This document shows, in pieces, positions 35,380-45,863 of a stretch of DNA of 64,000 nucleotides. The position numbers and the translations under genes were made by a program. The notes beneath the pieces were generated by a model. That model did not search any database. It was given only the letters and a program-made list of their open reading frames with translations, and was not told the DNA's origin. The stretch spans positions 1 through 64,000 of the forward strand of contig JAOHEK010000009.1 of assembly GCA_028097405.1 (NCBI GenBank), given 5' to 3'. Source of the stretch: Paracoccaceae bacterium (GTDB lineage Bacteria; Pseudomonadota; Alphaproteobacteria; Rhodobacterales; Rhodobacteraceae). Each line of letters opens with the position of its first letter. The first letter of the stretch is position 1.

Positions 35380-36401
35380 CAGCGCCGTCCCATCCATGCG
35401 AGGCGCAGTAGTGCGCGTTCCATGACGGCCATTTCGGGTACTTTGGCCGTTGATCTAAGTGTTAGATCGGTGTCGAGCAAAAGCGCAAGTGCGCGTTCCA
35501 GTTTCTGCATCCCCCAGCCCGAGGCTTGCCTTTGTATCCGGTCGCGACGCGGGCCGAAGACGGGGGGGCGAAGTTTGCCGATGCCGGACCCCGCACCGCC
35601 CGGATCAGAGGCAACCGTGTGCAGAGTACGGAAATGACGTGTCGCCCCGATGCAAAGACCGACGGCGTTCACGCCTTGGGCTTCTAGCCGCCGCAGGACG
35701 GGGCCGATTTCATGGGCTTTGCCTTCGGCGGCGATGTTCAGGACATCGTCAACGCCTGCTTCGACCGAGCTGGGCGCGGAGAGTTCAACTTCTTCGGGCG
35801 TGAGGGGCGTGTCATCACCTAGTTTATAGAGCGCGATCTTTTCCAAGGTCTGGCGGAAATCGCCGGGGTCGATGGCGCGGGACAGTTCCGTCAGTGTGGC
35901 AAGTGAATCGGTTGAGATGTTTTGCAGGCCAGTGGTTTTCAAGGCCGCTTCGATTTCCGCGCGCGACGGCGGGTCGTCGTAAATGCCGGTAGAGTAGGCT
36001 TGTTTGTGGGCTTCAAATGCTTTGCGCAGTTTGGATTTTGCGGTGAGGTTGCCTGCGGTTACGATGATCTGAGCGTCGCCCGTCGACCAGTCGGTAAGGG
36101 CCGTGTTGATCGTGTCGGTTAGCCCGTCGCCAGCGTCTTCTACAAAGGCCACGCGCGGGCCGGGAAAAAACCCTTGGGCTTTGACGGCGTCTAGCAGCAG
36201 GGCTTTGTCTTTGCGCAATTCGGCGGCAGGAATGCGGGTTAGGCGCATTTCGTCTTCGCCCTCTGGGCCGATCAGGGCTTTGATCACCTCTTGACGGCGC
36301 AAGGCAACGCGCATGGCGTCCTGACCAAAAATCAACAGGCCGGTTGCCGATTTGTCTGGCCAAGCGAAATAGCCGGGGGCGTCACGGGTCGACAGTTTCA
36401 T
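35379..36401 (-). CDS. holA: DNA polymerase III subunit delta
   Basis: This clamp-loader subunit opens the beta clamp. It has 340 residues. The AAA+-like domain without Walker A is visible in LLIFGQDAMRVALRRQEVI, RVAFVEDAGDGL and the VTAGNLTAKSKLRKAFEAHK segment. The C-terminal domain has DVLNIAAEGK and the LRLAWMGRR end. This is the alphaproteobacterial form, similar to other bacteria. It overlaps lptE by 4 bp and gst by 1 bp. Confidence 0.92.
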   Translation of the reverse strand: MKLSTRDAPGYFAWPDKSATGLLIFGQDAMRVALRRQEVIKALIGPEGEDEMRLTRIPAAELRKDKALLLDAVKAQGFFPGPRVAFVEDAGDGLTDTINTALTDWSTGDAQIIVTAGNLTAKSKLRKAFEAHKQAYSTGIYDDPPSRAEIEAALKTTGLQNISTDSLATLTELSRAIDPGDFRQTLEKIALYKLGDDTPLTPEEVELSAPSSVEAGVDDVLNIAAEGKAHEIGPVLRRLEAQGVNAVGLCIGATRHFRTLHTVASDPGGAGSGIGKLRPPVFGPRRDRIQRQASGWGMQKLERALALLLDTDLTLRSTAKVPEMAVMERALLRLAWMGRR

Positions 36402-36886
36402 AGTCGACGGGTTAAGAGATCGGCGGTGATGCGGTCCGCTAGGATCACCATCAACCGGCGACGGGCATCGCGCTGAGCAAAAGCTGTGGCAACAGTTGTC
36501 GATGTCGCCGAATAGCTGGTGAAGCTTTCTTCGCTGCCTTGGGCGACTTCAGTACCGTTACTGTCAGCTAGGACCCAGTTGACCCGACCTTCGACAGTGA
36601 ACCGACTAAGTTCACCATCGGGCAAGAAGCCGAGGGATTCTTCGCCGATGAAGATATCGGCGTTCAACATCAGATCGGAGGCTTGGGGAAGGCCCAGGCG
36701 ATCTTCAAGTCGTCGGACGAGTGCAAAGCCTTCTTCGTCAGCCGGAGCGGCGACAGCAATGCGGCCGCGCAGATTGCGTGCGGTGCCGCCGGGGCCGTGA
36801 ATAGGCGTGAAGCCACAGCCGCCAAGTGCAAGCCCGCCGAAAAGGACGGCGCGTCGGGATGAGAAGGGTGTTTTAGATGACGACAT
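36398..36886 (-). CDS. lptE: LPS-assembly lipoprotein
   Basis: This 162-residue protein is an outer-membrane lipoprotein that plugs the LptD barrel and helps export lipopolysaccharide. The lipobox is LALGGC near residue 24, preceded by a hydrophobic signal with basic N terminus. The mature domain begins [20 protein letters not shown] and shows strand/helix pattern of LptE (DUF/LptE family). It overlaps the 3' end of leuS by 14 bp and holA by 4 bp. The leuS-lptE-holA order is conserved widely in proteobacteria. Confidence 0.93.
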   Translation of the reverse strand: MSSSKTPFSSRRAVLFGGLALGGCGFTPIHGPGGTARNLRGRIAVAAPADEEGFALVRRLEDRLGLPQASDLMLNADIFIGEESLGFLPDGELSRFTVEGRVNWVLADSNGTEVAQGSEESFTSYSATSTTVATAFAQRDARRRLMVILADRITADLLTRRL

Positions 36887-39452
36887 TGACGATCCGGCCC
36901 GGCACGACGATTAGCTTCTTGGGCTGACCACCGGCCAGCGCCTTGACCACAGCATCGTTGGCGAGGGCCAGTTTTTCAACCTCTGCCTTTTCCATGTCCG
37001 CAGGTACGGTGATTTCCGAGCGGCGTTTGCCGTTGATCTGGATCGGCATTGTCACGCTGTCTTCGACCAGCAGGCTTTCATCGGCCTTGGGCCAAGCGGC
37101 GTCGGTGATCAGACCGGTTTCACCCTGCATGGTCCAGATTTCTTCGGCCAGATGGGGCGTCATGGGTGACATCAACTTGGCAAGCGTCAGGATCGCTTCG
37201 CGGCGCGCGGCGTGCGAAGCTTTTGATTTCGCAAGAGTGTTTGTGAACCCATAAAGCTTGGCAATCGAGGCATTGAAGCCAAAGCTTGCAACGCCCAATG
37301 TGACGTCTTGGATTGCCTTGTGCATGGCTTTCAACAAGGTTTCATCGTCAGAGCCGGTGCCTGTTCCCTCGGCGATCTCGGTCGAAAGCCGGTGCACACG
37401 GTTCAGGTGTTTGTATGCGGCTTCGGCGCCCGAGGCTGTCCATTCCACGTCGCGTTCGGGCGGACTATCGCTTAGCACGAACCAGCGCGCGGTGTCGGCT
37501 CCGTATTGTTCGATGATTGCGACCGGATCGACGACGTTGTTTTTCGACTTTGACATTTTAGCCGAGGGGATGATGTCGACTTCGGTGCCGTCTTTCAGGA
37601 AGCCTTTGCCGTCCTTCAGATCGACGTCTTCGGGATAGTGATAGACGGGGCGTCCGTCGTCACCTGGCGTCTTGAAGATCGCGTGGGTGACCATGCCTTG
37701 GGTGAAAAGCGCATCGAACGGTTCTTCGCACCCCTGTGGCAGATGTCCGCAGCTGCGCATCGCGCGGGCGAAGAAGCGGCTATAAAGCAGGTGTAGGATC
37801 GCGTGTTCGATGCCGCCGATATACTGATCGACATTCATCCAATAGGCGGCGTCGTCGATATCTGTAGGCGTGTCGGCGCGGGGCGATGTGAAGCGGGCGA
37901 AGTACCACGACGAATCCACAAAGGTGTCCATCGTGTCGGTTTCGCGCTTGGCGGGTTTGCCACAAGATGGGCATTCCGTGTCGCGCCATGTGGGGTGGCG
38001 ATCCAACGGGTTGCCCGGAATGTCGAAGGTGACGTCGTCGGGCAGTTTGACGGGCAGGTTCTCTTTCTTTTCGGGCACGACGCCGCAATCGTCGCAATGG
38101 ACGACCGGTATCGGACAGCCCCAATAGCGTTGGCGCGAAAGGCCCCAATCGCGCAGGCGGTATTTGGTGACACCTTTGCCAAAGCCATGATCTTCAAACC
38201 AGCTGATGGCATGGTCGATCGCTTCTTGACCTGTCATTTGGTCCGGGCCCTTGCAGGGGCGCACGTATTCGACCTTTTCGTCCTTGGTTGGGACATAGGG
38301 TTCGGCCAAAATCTCGGGCATGACATATGTGTAGTCCCGATCCGACCCTAGTGGGCGGAAGGCATCGATGATCGGAAGGTCGTATTTCTTGGCAAAGTCG
38401 TGGTCACGTTGATCATGACCGGGGCAGCCGAAGATTGCGCCAGTGCCGTAGTCCATCAGGATGAAATTGGCGATATATACTGGCAGATCGCCGACAAAAC
38501 CGACGTCTGGTCCCAGTTTCGCGCGTATCCCAGTATCATACCCTAGCTTTTCGGCCTTATCCAAAGCTTCGGCTGTTGTGCCGCCCTTGCGGCAGGCAGC
38601 GCAGAACTCAGCAATGGCGGGGTCGTTGGCTTCTAGCGCTTTGGCCAGTGGATGATCGGGTGAAATGCCAACAAACGAGGCCCCGAAAATCGTGTCGGGT
38701 CGGGTTGTATAAACCTCGATCTTGTCGAAGCCTTCCGGGCTATTTTCAATGTCAAAGCTGAACTGTGCACCGCGGGATTTGCCGATCCAGTTTTCCTGCA
38801 TCAGTTTCACTTTGGCGGGCCAGTTGTCCAAGTTGTCGATCGCGTCCAGCAATTCTTCGGAATAATCGCTGATCTTGAAGAACCATTGTACCAGTTCGCG
38901 GCGTTCAACCTCGGCACCTGATCGCCAGCCTTTGCCATCAATGACCTGTTCGTTGGCTAGAACGGTCATGTCGATGGGGTCCCAGTTCACGACGGCGTTC
39001 TTGCGATAAACAAGGCCTTTTTCCATGAAGTCGATGAACATGGATTGCTGCTGGCCGTAATATTCGGGATCGCAGGTGGCGAATTCGCGGGACCAATCGA
39101 TAGACAGACCCAGCGGTTTCAACTGCTCGCGCATGGTCGCGATGTTGCTGTAGGTCCAGTCTTTCGGGTGGCCCCCGATTGCCATGGCAGCGTTTTCGGC
39201 AGGCATTCCGAACGCGTCCCATCCCATCGGATGCAGGACGTTGTGGCCGGTGGCGCGCATATATCGGGCCACTACATCACCCATCGTGTAGTTGCGGACG
39301 TGGCCGATATGGATTCGCCCTGACGGATAGGGAAACATCTCAAGCACGTAATACTTGGGCCGAGATTCGTCGCGGACCGCGAGGAAGGTTTCGGATTCAT
39401 CCCAGCGGGCCTGCCATTTGGGTTCGATCGTTTTGGTATCGTAATTGGACAT
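36873..39452 (-). CDS. leuS: Leucyl-tRNA synthetase
   Basis: This class I aminoacyl-tRNA synthetase charges tRNA-Leu. The ATG at 39452 ([20 protein letters not shown]) gives 859 residues, a normal length. The HIGH motif appears as [12 protein letters not shown], and KMSKS as [13 protein letters not shown]. An editing domain (around [20 protein letters not shown]) and the zinc-like cysteine pairs are seen ([15 protein letters not shown] and ECPSCGKP). It heads the leuS-lptE-holA-gst transcription unit. Confidence 0.97.
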   Translation of the reverse strand: MSNYDTKTIEPKWQARWDESETFLAVRDESRPKYYVLEMFPYPSGRIHIGHVRNYTMGDVVARYMRATGHNVLHPMGWDAFGMPAENAAMAIGGHPKDWTYSNIATMREQLKPLGLSIDWSREFATCDPEYYGQQQSMFIDFMEKGLVYRKNAVVNWDPIDMTVLANEQVIDGKGWRSGAEVERRELVQWFFKISDYSEELLDAIDNLDNWPAKVKLMQENWIGKSRGAQFSFDIENSPEGFDKIEVYTTRPDTIFGASFVGISPDHPLAKALEANDPAIAEFCAACRKGGTTAEALDKAEKLGYDTGIRAKLGPDVGFVGDLPVYIANFILMDYGTGAIFGCPGHDQRDHDFAKKYDLPIIDAFRPLGSDRDYTYVMPEILAEPYVPTKDEKVEYVRPCKGPDQMTGQEAIDHAISWFEDHGFGKGVTKYRLRDWGLSRQRYWGCPIPVVHCDDCGVVPEKKENLPVKLPDDVTFDIPGNPLDRHPTWRDTECPSCGKPAKRETDTMDTFVDSSWYFARFTSPRADTPTDIDDAAYWMNVDQYIGGIEHAILHLLYSRFFARAMRSCGHLPQGCEEPFDALFTQGMVTHAIFKTPGDDGRPVYHYPEDVDLKDGKGFLKDGTEVDIIPSAKMSKSKNNVVDPVAIIEQYGADTARWFVLSDSPPERDVEWTASGAEAAYKHLNRVHRLSTEIAEGTGTGSDDETLLKAMHKAIQDVTLGVASFGFNASIAKLYGFTNTLAKSKASHAARREAILTLAKLMSPMTPHLAEEIWTMQGETGLITDAAWPKADESLLVEDSVTMPIQINGKRRSEITVPADMEKAEVEKLALANDAVVKALAGGQPKKLIVVPGRIVNVVI

Positions 39453-39543
39453 GCGCGATCCTTGGGCAACGTGCTGTGCCTGATTAATGGGGCCAGTCGG
39501 CAAGGTCTAGGCGCAATACAGGCAGTGGGCTTGGGGACTTGAC

Positions 39544-40002
39544 CTAGAGACGCGTGTCGCGAATCCGAAGCTGGCGTGCGCGCGTGAGGATGGCGTCTTC
39601 GACGGCACGGACCGTTTCTGCGGACGCCGGGCCGTTGCGTGTCGCAAGCGCAACGCTAAGCGAGCGTGCTTCAAGGGCCGGGTCCTGAACGAAGATGGTT
39701 GCACGGTAGGCACGGCCACCGCCGGGTGGTGTCCCAAAACCAGTTACAATCACGCCCGAAAATGGGTCAGCTGATTGAATCGGAAGGAAATTTAGGATAT
39801 CCAGCGAGGCATTCCAGAGGTACTTGTTCACTTCGATGGTGGTGTTTGGATCATCTCTGTTCTCAAACAAATCGAATAAGGTGCTGCCACGTTCTTGGGA
39901 TTCGGTTTCGGGATTATTGTCGCCGAAAATACCGCCTTCGCGACCGCAGCCCGAAACGGCAAGGGTCATTGCCGCAACTATAATCCACCGGTTGGCACCC
40001 AT
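39544..40002 (-). CDS. DUF3576 lipoprotein
   Basis: The ATG at 40002 gives 152 residues with a lipobox (VAAMTLAVSGCG). The motif NTTIEVNKYLWNASLDILNF, then LPIQSADPFSGVIVTGFGTP and the C-terminal ARQLRIRDTRL, match the alphaproteobacterial DUF3576 family. The function is unknown, although such proteins tend to occur next to leuS-lptE, consistent with an envelope role. It is separated from leuS by 91 bp on the same strand. Confidence 0.85.
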   Translation of the reverse strand: MGANRWIIVAAMTLAVSGCGREGGIFGDNNPETESQERGSTLFDLFENRDDPNTTIEVNKYLWNASLDILNFLPIQSADPFSGVIVTGFGTPPGGGRAYRATIFVQDPALEARSLSVALATRNGPASAETVRAVEDAILTRARQLRIRDTRL

Positions 40003-40261
40003 GGCCAATCCCCCTGCAAACAAGTCCTAGTCTTATCGTTTGCTATGAGTATCCGAGGGTTCGGGTCGCCTCAAGGTCTTTTGGGTGGACAAGGTGAACA
40101 CCAGTGCAAATTCACTGTGGCAAAGCTGCACCATCGCAACTGAGTCTGAACTGTGTCGATGTAGTCGGCTTGCAATCTTGGGGCTGGGGATAGAAAACCG
40201 TGTCAATCAGTTCGGTGCGACCGAATTGAGATGCACCTTTTACACACGAGGGAAAAATACG
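40003..40261. other. Long upstream region of the porin gene
   Basis: The 259 bp between the lipoprotein and porin contain an open frame joined to the porin from 40085, but no ribosome site; the porin's own GAGGG precedes 40262. A TTCGGT/ACCGAA hairpin (40211-40225) lies ~37 nt before the start and may shape the leader of this presumably abundant mRNA. Confidence 0.5.
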
Positions 40262-41182
40262 ATGAAAAAGGTTCTTCTTGCAACGACCGCGCTGACGTTC
40301 AGCGCCGGATATGCGCTTGCACAAGAAAATGGTATCACCATTACCGGTTCGGCCGAAATGGGTATCGCGGATGACGACAGCGCTAGCAGCGTTCAGTTTG
40401 TTCAAGACATCGACCTGACATTCTCGTTTATCGGTACAACCGACAACGGCCTGTCTTTCGGTGCTGCGATCGATATCGACGAAGTCGACAATCAGGGTGG
40501 CTCCGCAACCCAAAACGATCTTGACGATGGCGGCGTTGCTGTCTTCATCTCGGGCGAGTTCGGTACATTCACTTTGGGTGACACCGATGGCGCGTTTGAC
40601 TTTGCTTTGGCTGAAGTCGACGGCGGCGGTGCTCTTCAGGACGATCACACTATACACGAAGGCTTCAACGGTAACGGCGGCCTTGACGGCTCTAGCGATG
40701 GTCAAATCCTTCGTTGGGACCGCAACTTTGGCGATTTCGCTGTTGCTGTGTCTTACGAGCAAGACGCTACAACTGCCGGTGCTGAAACCGATTCACCGGT
40801 TGGCGAAACTATCGGTGTCGGTGTTCGTGGTTCGTTCGGCGACTTCACCGTTGGTGTTGGTTACCAGGACAACGATATTGATGACATCGTCGGTATCAGT
40901 GTTGGTTACGACTTTGGTGACTTTAACATCGTTGGCAACTATGCAGATCAAGACACACTTGGTAGCCGTTACGCCATTGGTGTAACTTACGCCTCCGGTC
41001 CGATCACGCTCAGTGCAAACTATGGTGACCAGGACAACGACGTAACTGGCATCGACGTGCAGGGCTTCGGTCTTGCCGCCAACTACGATCTGGGTGGCGG
41101 TGCTGAAGTTCAGTTCGGTTATGGTTCTTCGGACGAAGCTGACATTGACACATACTCACTTGGTATCTCGATGTCCTTCTAA
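40262..41182 (+). CDS. Outer-membrane porin (Rhodobacter type)
   Basis: This 306-residue trimeric beta-barrel protein admits small solutes. The signal peptide is MKKVLLATTALTFSAGYALA. The mature protein begins QENGITITGSAEMGIADD and is rich in Asp, Gly and aromatic-ended strands, ending in a Phe (GISMSF) required for outer-membrane assembly. Asp/Glu-rich loops (e.g. DDDSASS, GDTDGAF) would line the constriction. Third-position codon use is different from neighbours, with many C/T-ended Ala/Gly codons typical of highly expressed genes. An intrinsic terminator follows. Confidence 0.93.
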   Translation: MKKVLLATTALTFSAGYALAQENGITITGSAEMGIADDDSASSVQFVQDIDLTFSFIGTTDNGLSFGAAIDIDEVDNQGGSATQNDLDDGGVAVFISGEFGTFTLGDTDGAFDFALAEVDGGGALQDDHTIHEGFNGNGGLDGSSDGQILRWDRNFGDFAVAVSYEQDATTAGAETDSPVGETIGVGVRGSFGDFTVGVGYQDNDIDDIVGISVGYDFGDFNIVGNYADQDTLGSRYAIGVTYASGPITLSANYGDQDNDVTGIDVQGFGLAANYDLGGGAEVQFGYGSSDEADIDTYSLGISMSF

Positions 41183-41207
41183 TCTAACGATTAGTTCGAT
41201 TTGATTT

Positions 41208-41237
41208 GGGCGGGTCCTTGGACCCGCCCTTTTCTTT
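41208..41237 (+). terminator. Intrinsic terminator of the porin gene
   Basis: GGGCGGGTCC (41208-41217) and GGACCCGCCC (41220-41229), effectively an 8 bp stem with a CCTTGG loop, followed by TTTTCTTTT. Confidence 0.9.
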
Positions 41238-41300
41238 TGCCGTGGCTCGACATTGGCGGGGTCTGACCATAGATTCCCGTTGGTTATTGAGAGAGAGAAC

Positions 41301-43472
41301 ATGCCAACGGTTTCGACAAGTGCAGAGGCAGCCCAATCTGCAAGGTACAGCGCCGGGCTTAAGTTATTTTCCGACAGAAAATTCCGCGACGCGATGGCTG
41401 AATTCAAAGCCGTCGTGGCCGAAGATCGGTCAAACGCCAAGGCGCATTTTCACATCGGTCGAATATTTCTTGAGACGTATTGGGCGATGGATGCCTTATC
41501 GTGGTTCAAGCGTGCGGTCGAGATCGATCCGAAGTTTGTGCATGCTTGGCTTGGTTGGGCCGAGGCGGTTGCTTTGAGTTGCGACAAGACCAGCCGAACC
41601 GACTTTTTGGCAGCGCTGAAAACAGCGCCAATTCCGCGACAGCAAGCCGTTCAACTACAAGATCGTTTTGGAGCGCTACGAAAGGGCTCGCGTCCGAAAA
41701 CAGGTGGGGTTCCCACTAAGGATATCACGCGGCTGATTTCTCTTATGGCCAAAGGGAGTGTTGAGCAGGTCGAGGTTGAGGCCACCAAGCTATTGAAGCG
41801 CGCGCCGAAATGTGCAGCCGCTGCCAACATACTTGCCGAGGTGCAGATCCGTCAGGGAAAAACCAAGGCTGCTTTGGCCAATCTTAAAATGGCGATCAAA
41901 CTGGATGTGCTTTATGCCGAGGCATACGTCGCGATCGGGCAATTGTTGTTCGAGGAAGGCCGGGTCATCGACGCCGCAAGCGCGATGCGTCCGGCGGTTA
42001 TCTTAGCCCCTGATATGGTACCCGCGCTTGCCGGTCTGGGTGTCGCTTTGGCTCAGATCGGGCACAGCAATGCGGGATCGCTTTTGCTTAAAAGAGCAGC
42101 TGAGCTTGAGCCTAAGAACCCGATTCTTCTGTCCAAACTTGGCGATGTTCAGTCGAAAGGAGATTCGCTGGCAGCGATCCGAACCTTCAAAGCTGCGATG
42201 GGGCTTTACCGGGATCAAATACCGAACGGTCTTCGCATTGCTTTGTCAGAGGCTTACAGAAAAGCCGATCAGAATGACCTTGCCATGGGTGAACTAGATC
42301 TGACCCTTGATGACGAACCGGATCACGTCACGGCATTGATTTCAAAGGGGTCTCTTTTGCAGTCGCAGGGGGATTTTTCTGAGGCGGAAGGGTATTTTCG
42401 CAAAGCCATCGTAAACCAGCCCACAAATGGCGATGCCTACCGACGCCTGCTGGTCAGCCACAAGGCGGTAAAAGATGATCCGATCATCGCAGACATGGTG
42501 GCTGTTTTTGAACGGGATGATTTGGAAGACACTGATCGCATGCATCTTGGATACGGTTTGTCTAAGGCGCTGGAAGATGCGGGCGAATATGATCGCGTGT
42601 TTGAATATCTTAACGCAGCGAACCAAATCAGCGCAGGATTGTCTCACCCGTCGAAGGTTGCCCGGTTCGCTGATATTCGAGACTGTCGTGAGACCTATGG
42701 CAAGTTTGATTTCAACGCGGCGCCGGATGCACCGAGGGGCGCGGTTGCGCCGATTTTTGTCACCGGCATGCCGCGGTCAGGGACCACGTTGGTCGAACAA
42801 ATTATAGCGGCGCATTCAAAGGTCGATAGTGGTGGAGAGCTTGGGTATGCTTCTGTTTATTCGAAGGAAATATTGGCTGACGGACCGAACGCGACTGGTT
42901 CAACATTAGACCCAGACTTGATTGCGCAGATCGGGCAGAAATACACCGACGCGATGCAAGAGAGATTTCCCGGCATCGCGAAAATAACCGACAAATCGAT
43001 CTATACGTTCCAACATATTGGCCCGCTGAAACGCGCGATTCCCGATGCCAAGTTTATCGTCGTGCGTCGTGACCCGCGCGATAATCTGCTGTCGATGTAC
43101 AAGAACAGGTTTAACGACGGGGTGCACGGTTATGCCAATGAACTGGATGAGCTGGCCAAGTTCTATGACGAGTTCGACCGAACGATTGCGTTCTGGCGGG
43201 CACGTGTTCCAGACTGGTTTTACGAAGTGTCCTACGACGCTTTGGTCAGTAACCCCGAGGTCGAGGCGCGCAAACTGATCGCAGCGGCCGGACTTGAGTG
43301 GGAAGACGGGTGTTTGAATTTTCACAACTCGGGCGGCAATGTCAAAACGCTAAGCGTTTACCAAGTGCGCCAGCCCATCACCAAAGCATCGGTCCGGGGT
43401 TGGAAACGGTTTGAAAAAGACCTTGAGCCGATGCTTGCTCGGCTAAGGAGTGATGGCCATATCACTGACTGA
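41301..43472 (+). CDS. TPR repeat-containing sulfotransferase
   Basis: The ATG at 41301 (MPTVSTSAEAAQSARYSAGL) gives 723 residues. Residues ~15-450 form tetratricopeptide repeats (e.g. NAKAHFHIGRIFLETYWAMD, PKNPILLSKLGDVQSKGDSL). The C-terminal ~250 residues are a sulfotransferase domain with the 5'-phosphosulfate loop MPRSGTTLVEQII near residue 490 and the 3'-phosphate block FIVVRRDPRDNLLSMY. The acceptor is unknown, perhaps a protein or polysaccharide. The 3' end overlaps the start of yggS. Confidence 0.9.
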   Translation: MPTVSTSAEAAQSARYSAGLKLFSDRKFRDAMAEFKAVVAEDRSNAKAHFHIGRIFLETYWAMDALSWFKRAVEIDPKFVHAWLGWAEAVALSCDKTSRTDFLAALKTAPIPRQQAVQLQDRFGALRKGSRPKTGGVPTKDITRLISLMAKGSVEQVEVEATKLLKRAPKCAAAANILAEVQIRQGKTKAALANLKMAIKLDVLYAEAYVAIGQLLFEEGRVIDAASAMRPAVILAPDMVPALAGLGVALAQIGHSNAGSLLLKRAAELEPKNPILLSKLGDVQSKGDSLAAIRTFKAAMGLYRDQIPNGLRIALSEAYRKADQNDLAMGELDLTLDDEPDHVTALISKGSLLQSQGDFSEAEGYFRKAIVNQPTNGDAYRRLLVSHKAVKDDPIIADMVAVFERDDLEDTDRMHLGYGLSKALEDAGEYDRVFEYLNAANQISAGLSHPSKVARFADIRDCRETYGKFDFNAAPDAPRGAVAPIFVTGMPRSGTTLVEQIIAAHSKVDSGGELGYASVYSKEILADGPNATGSTLDPDLIAQIGQKYTDAMQERFPGIAKITDKSIYTFQHIGPLKRAIPDAKFIVVRRDPRDNLLSMYKNRFNDGVHGYANELDELAKFYDEFDRTIAFWRARVPDWFYEVSYDALVSNPEVEARKLIAAAGLEWEDGCLNFHNSGGNVKTLSVYQVRQPITKASVRGWKRFEKDLEPMLARLRSDGHITD

Positions 43473-44112
43473 TATCAAAGCGCGCGTCAGCGCTGCCGGC
43501 GAACGTCATGGGCGTGGGCCGAGCGATGTGTCGTTGATTGCTGTCTCGAAAGTGCAGCCCAACGAAAGGGTTGCGGCGGTTCTGGACGAAGGTCACCGTG
43601 TGTTCGGTGAAAACAGGGTGCAAGAGGCCGAGGGAAAATGGCCGACGTTTCGCAGGACATATAGTAATGTTGAGCTGCACCTGATCGGACCTTTGCAAAC
43701 CAACAAAGTGCGCGCGGCGATGGAGCTGTTTGATGTGATCCAAGTTGTGGATCGCGCGAAACTTGCCAAAGCGATTGCCCGCGTCGCCGACGAAACGGGA
43801 AAGTGCCCTGAGCTTTTCGTTCAGGTCAACACGGGCGACGAGGATCAGAAGGCGGGCGTTTCCCTTGATGACGTGGACGCGCTTGTGGCCGAATGTCGGT
43901 CGTTGGACTTGCCCGTTCGAGGCCTTATGTGCCTGCCACCTGTGGGCGAGGCTGCCAGTCTGCATTTTGCTCTTTTGAAGAAAGTCGCTGACAGAAACGA
44001 TCTTGCCGGTCTTTCGATGGGGATGAGTGGTGATTTTGAGGAAGCGATTGCGCAAGGCGCGACCCACGTGCGTGTCGGCTCGGCGATCTTTGGCGCGCGC
44101 GACTACGGGTGA
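43453..44112 (+). CDS. PLP homeostasis protein (YggS/PLPBP family)
   Basis: This 219-residue TIM-barrel protein binds pyridoxal phosphate and buffers it, without known catalytic activity. The lysine is in SLIAVSKVQP. Conserved FGENRVQEAEGKWP, LHLIGPLQTNKVRAAM and LSMGMSGDFEEAIAQGATHVRVGSAIFG blocks identify the family. The ATG at 43453 is favoured over the GTG at 43450; AGGAG lies only ~2 nt upstream of the ATG, which is unusually close. It overlaps the TPR-sulfotransferase end by 20 bp. Confidence 0.92.
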   Translation: MAISLTDIKARVSAAGERHGRGPSDVSLIAVSKVQPNERVAAVLDEGHRVFGENRVQEAEGKWPTFRRTYSNVELHLIGPLQTNKVRAAMELFDVIQVVDRAKLAKAIARVADETGKCPELFVQVNTGDEDQKAGVSLDDVDALVAECRSLDLPVRGLMCLPPVGEAASLHFALLKKVADRNDLAGLSMGMSGDFEEAIAQGATHVRVGSAIFGARDYG

Positions 44113-44633
44113 TTTGGTACGATCAGCCGGGTGCCAGGTGCCAAATTTCGGGCGATCCAAAGCAAGTGATCGGGCCTGAAGGCAATACAACCACGTGTTG
44201 GTACGCCTGGGTTTTGCCAGCGATGCAAAAAAATGGCTGATCCATGGCCGGCCTTGGCAATGGGATAGTTCCAGTCAGTTATCAGGACCAAATCATACAG
44301 CGGGTCGCCCCGTCGCATAGTTTCGCAGGGGGCGGAAAAGGGCGATTTGACCAATTGGTTGTAAGCCGCGTGACCGGGCGCGTCGCACCAAAGGTCCCTT
44401 GGGCCAATTGGCGTTGCCCAGCCTGACGGGCGCGCCATGCGATCTGCGCGGTACATCATACCAACGATGTGGTGCACGCCGGTTGGCGTTCCGCCGTCAC
44501 CTTCGCGTTTGTCATTGGTGCATCCGCTGCGACCGATGGAACAAGGAAACCGCCGCCCCGCATACGAAACACCCATTGGGCCCAAAACCATGTCGTGTCG
44601 TCGCGGGGCCGAATGGCCGGGATGGCCGGTCAC
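44103..44633 (-). CDS. L,D-transpeptidase family protein
   Basis: This protein has up to 176 residues; a GTG at 44633 overlaps the ribA stop, while an ATG at 44591 ([14 protein letters not shown]) is a plausible alternative. The YkuD-type catalytic site is present: [10 protein letters not shown] followed by [13 protein letters not shown] with the catalytic Cys. Signal peptide is not evident, so it may be cytoplasmic or exported in another way. L,D-transpeptidases cross-link meso-diaminopimelate residues or attach lipoproteins to peptidoglycan. It is convergent with yggS (10 bp overlap). Confidence 0.85.
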   Translation of the reverse strand: MTGHPGHSAPRRHDMVLGPMGVSYAGRRFPCSIGRSGCTNDKREGDGGTPTGVHHIVGMMYRADRMARPSGWATPIGPRDLWCDAPGHAAYNQLVKSPFSAPCETMRRGDPLYDLVLITDWNYPIAKAGHGSAIFLHRWQNPGVPTRGCIAFRPDHLLWIARNLAPGTRLIVPNHP

Positions 44634-45727
44634 AGAAGGTGCCCAGACTTCTTGGCCTTTACATCCAGATAATCGGTGTTCTCAGGCGTTCGCCCAACCT
44701 GTAAGGCAACGCGCTCAACAACCTTGATGCCTTGGGTCTCCATCATGGCGACCTTGGCGGGATTGTTTGTCAGCAACCGCACGGATGAAAATCCGAGACG
44801 TTTCAGAATGTCGGCGCCGGTTCGAAAGTCGCGCTCGTCATCTTCAAATCCAAGGCGATGGTTGGCGTCGACGGTATCGAAACCCTGATCCTGCAAACTA
44901 TAAGCCCGCATTTTATTGGCGAGACCGATGCCGCGTCCTTCTTGGTGCAGATACAAAAGAACACCTGCGCCTTCGCGGCCCATTTCGGCAAGGGCTGATT
45001 GCAGCTGAGTTCCGCAGTCGCATTTAAGCGAGCCCAGAACATCGCCCGTGAAACAAGCGGAATGCAGACGTGCAAGAACTGGCGCGCTTCGTTCGGGGCG
45101 CCCCACCTCGACGGCCACATGATCTTCGCCACCATCGTTCGGACGAAAGACGTGCACGCGGCCAGCTGATGTCAGCGCCATCGGTACGCGCCCGGTGACG
45201 ACCGAATTGTGTGCGACAGGGGCGGCGAGCGCGTCGGAAAGGCCCTGAAGCCCTAAGGTTGTTATGTCTGCCGGGGCTTCACCGTTAAGCGATACAACAA
45301 GTGCAGCGGGCAAGAGCCGGGCGGATTTTACCAGTTGCAGCGCTGCGCGGTGAATGTCGACTGCGCCGCCGCGTTCGGTCTGAAAGGGCCCCTTCATGGG
45401 ATGGGTCAGATCATCTTTCGGATCAGCAACAGCGGCGATCCATGCTGCATCGGCATTTTTTGGCAAAACCAGACGCGCCAAATCCCCATCATAGGCGCGA
45501 GCGTTCAGAGTTTCAGCTCGCCTTTGGGTGACGACCAGTACCGCCTGACCCAGCTGCAAAAGAGCGGCCATCCGATCCGGCACAATCCCGTCGGCTGCCA
45601 AAATCGCAACTTTTTGGTCGCCACCGGACAGGCCAACTGGCAGACCCAAACGCAGATCTGTTCGGGCGCGCGCGATGTATTCCAGCAGATTTGGTTTCAA
45701 CGAGTTTAAAATATCACTGTCCCTCAC
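44630..45727 (-). CDS. ribA: GTP cyclohydrolase II with degenerate N-terminal domain
   Basis: This first enzyme of riboflavin synthesis converts GTP to a diaminopyrimidine, formate and pyrophosphate. It starts with GTG at 45727 and has 365 residues. The C-terminal ~210 residues carry the zinc site [21 protein letters not shown]-like cysteines (Cys-x10-Cys-x-Cys) and the substrate-binding [16 protein letters not shown]. The N-terminal ~150 residues are reminiscent of a DHBP synthase-like extension lacking its catalytic acidic residues, as in many alphaproteobacteria. No FMN riboswitch was seen upstream. It overlaps the L,D-transpeptidase gene by 4 bp. Confidence 0.93.
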   Translation of the reverse strand: MRDSDILNSLKPNLLEYIARARTDLRLGLPVGLSGGDQKVAILAADGIVPDRMAALLQLGQAVLVVTQRRAETLNARAYDGDLARLVLPKNADAAWIAAVADPKDDLTHPMKGPFQTERGGAVDIHRAALQLVKSARLLPAALVVSLNGEAPADITTLGLQGLSDALAAPVAHNSVVTGRVPMALTSAGRVHVFRPNDGGEDHVAVEVGRPERSAPVLARLHSACFTGDVLGSLKCDCGTQLQSALAEMGREGAGVLLYLHQEGRGIGLANKMRAYSLQDQGFDTVDANHRLGFEDDERDFRTGADILKRLGFSSVRLLTNNPAKVAMMETQGIKVVERVALQVGRTPENTDYLDVKAKKSGHLL

Positions 45728-45863
45728 GCTGTAAGATACCCATTTTCCGCGATTTTCTGAAACATTTCCACTGTGCGCGACACGTCCCTGTGAAGAAATG
45801 CAGGAATTCTTGCATGTGCACCACCGCTAACGCATTTCTGATACAGATGATGTGGAGATCACA

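Noticed and set aside
40085-40261. An N-terminal extension of the porin
   Set aside because: The signal peptide at 40262 with its own ribosome site defines the real start; the preceding 59 codons are non-coding leader.
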